A stretch of DNA of 49,314 bases from Methylobacillus sp. (GTDB lineage Bacteria > Pseudomonadota > Gammaproteobacteria > Burkholderiales > Methylophilaceae): the NCBI GenBank assembly GCA_031277395.1, contig JAITML010000039.1, forward strand, positions 1 through 49,314, in the 5' to 3' direction. Position 1 is the first letter of the stretch. The number at the start of each line of letters is the position of its first letter. The notes under the pieces are model-generated. The model was not told the DNA's origin. It did no database searches and was given only the letters and a program-made list of their open reading frames with translations. The translations under genes were made by a program, and so were the position numbers. This document shows positions 48,405 through 49,314 of the stretch, one piece after another.

Positions 48405-49314
48405 ATGTCATCTTCCAAAAAGCGTGACCGATTCGTTCAGTACGATGCCGGCGATTCACTGCCCCCTCATCCGTTTCGCTTTCCGTGGTGGGCAGAATTC
48501 ATTTGGCGCTTGTTTGCCGGCTGGCAATTCGTGCTCGACCGGCTTGGTCAGCGGCTGCTCGGCCCTTCGCAGACCAAACTGTCGCAGATCGAAGGCCGGG
48601 TCGCGCAGATACATATTGAGCCTTATGTAGGGAAAGAACTCGATAACCTTTATATAGGCGCAACAGATCTCATCAGCAGCATGGGCTCAACCAAGGCAGG
48701 CATGTTGGGTGGCACAATCCAGCTGGAAGATGGCCGCAAATTCTGGTGGATGGATTTTCAGGCATCAGCCTTTTCCGTGACCGACAATACGAAATTCTTT
48801 CAAAACCTGCCCGGCAGGCAGATTCGCGCGGCGGTGTATGAGCGTGACGGCGTGCTGTCCGCGCTGGCCCTGCGTGTGGAAGGCAAGGACAAAAAGGAAG
48901 CGCCAACCGTGATCTACGCCTGTAGCGCTCCGCGCTACTTCGCGCCAACCTGGAAAGCCGTGCTGGCTCAGCAGCGCCAGATATATACCTATGAGGTGAT
49001 CGAGCTTGTGACCTTCTATTGCGGAGGTGTCTGGCTGCTTATGTGTCTTGTTTTCGCATGGTGGAATGACGGCTCTGTCGATCCAGAGGTCAGCATGCTG
49101 CTGGGAATCTGGGGGCCGTGGGCAATATTGATATTCGCGCTGTTACTGCAAACCGTCTTGAAGCTCATGGGCGGGGCGGCTCCGTCCATGCGCGCCATCC
49201 CAAAAATATTGCGGCGTTCGCCAATGGCTACTCTGATGCTGGATCATCGATTCCTGACTTATGACATGGGGCGCCTGATTCCATTTCTGCGTCAAACAAT
49301 GGGCGAACCTGAAT
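48405..49314 (+). CDS. Membrane protein of unknown function, partial at window edge
   Basis: Open from the ATG at 48405 to the window end (303 codons), so the 3' end is missing. The first 200 residues are mainly soluble with strands and several Trp (FPWWAEFIWRL, FWWMDFQ). Two membrane helices follow at about 204-220 and 231-252, then a charged tail. No motif is recognised. It is 10 bp from the DUF748 gene on the same strand, so the two are probably cotranscribed and may share an envelope role. Confidence 0.75.
   Translation, partial: MSSSKKRDRFVQYDAGDSLPPHPFRFPWWAEFIWRLFAGWQFVLDRLGQRLLGPSQTKLSQIEGRVAQIHIEPYVGKELDNLYIGATDLISSMGSTKAGMLGGTIQLEDGRKFWWMDFQASAFSVTDNTKFFQNLPGRQIRAAVYERDGVLSALALRVEGKDKKEAPTVIYACSAPRYFAPTWKAVLAQQRQIYTYEVIELVTFYCGGVWLLMCLVFAWWNDGSVDPEVSMLLGIWGPWAILIFALLLQTVLKLMGGAAPSMRAIPKILRRSPMATLMLDHRFLTYDMGRLIPFLRQTMGEPE

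Overview
This window is about 57% GC by eye and looks like chromosome of a methylotrophic betaproteobacterium (Nitrosomonadales or Rhodocyclales type). That is inferred from the tsaB-rimI-uracil-DNA glycosylase-proS neighbourhood, the beta-type folE2-ribBX pair, and trimethylamine dehydrogenase and ETF genes that closely resemble, from memory, those of Methylophilus. No phage, insertion sequence or CRISPR array is visible.

Layout. 1-2215: the 5' part of an autotransporter gene running off the left edge, and a tRNA-Arg(ACG). 2363-2933: a RelB/YafQ-type toxin-antitoxin pair with an operator palindrome. 3005-7943: housekeeping genes (tsaB, rimI, family-4 uracil-DNA glycosylase, proS, a lytic transglycosylase, a DUF1097 membrane protein). 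8018-10016: a secreted beta-propeller-like protein and a GT-B glycosyltransferase. 10036-10504: repetitive non-coding DNA. 10525-14436: a NarX/NarL-like two-component pair and a divergent membrane protein with three PAS domains. 14564-15421: a TorF-family porin.

15859-44743 is a methylated-amine catabolic island. Trimethylamine dehydrogenase (tmd) converts trimethylamine to dimethylamine, and dimethylamine dehydrogenase (dmd) converts dimethylamine to methylamine. Each releases formaldehyde. Each gene sits beside one of two closely related APC-family permeases. Electrons should pass to ETF (etfBA). ETF is encoded in one operon with a membrane FeS protein that probably passes electrons to quinone (etfD-like) and a leucine-rich-variant repeat protein. 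Methylamine then enters the N-methylglutamate pathway through one long minus-strand cluster, mgdABCD-gmaS-mgsABC, followed by a class I amidotransferase gene. Between the two halves lie a pirin gene and folE2-ribBX, which would supply folate and flavin to an island full of flavoproteins.

The most interesting unexplained signal is a composite cis element present in four intergenic regions of the island (21496-21528, 26389-26421, 28430-28465, 34046-34078). It has CAATT, four free bases, TTAGGG or TTACGG, then two 7-bp half-sites around a central AA. The half-site layout is that of NarL-family (7-2-7) operators. Each copy lies about 160-210 bp upstream of, and in the same orientation to, the start of a minus-strand island gene. 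A fifth, weaker half-site pair lies at 15859-15874. The island has no regulator gene of its own, and a NarL-like regulator is encoded 5 kb away.

44903-49314: a large DUF748/AsmA-like protein and a partial membrane protein of unknown function.
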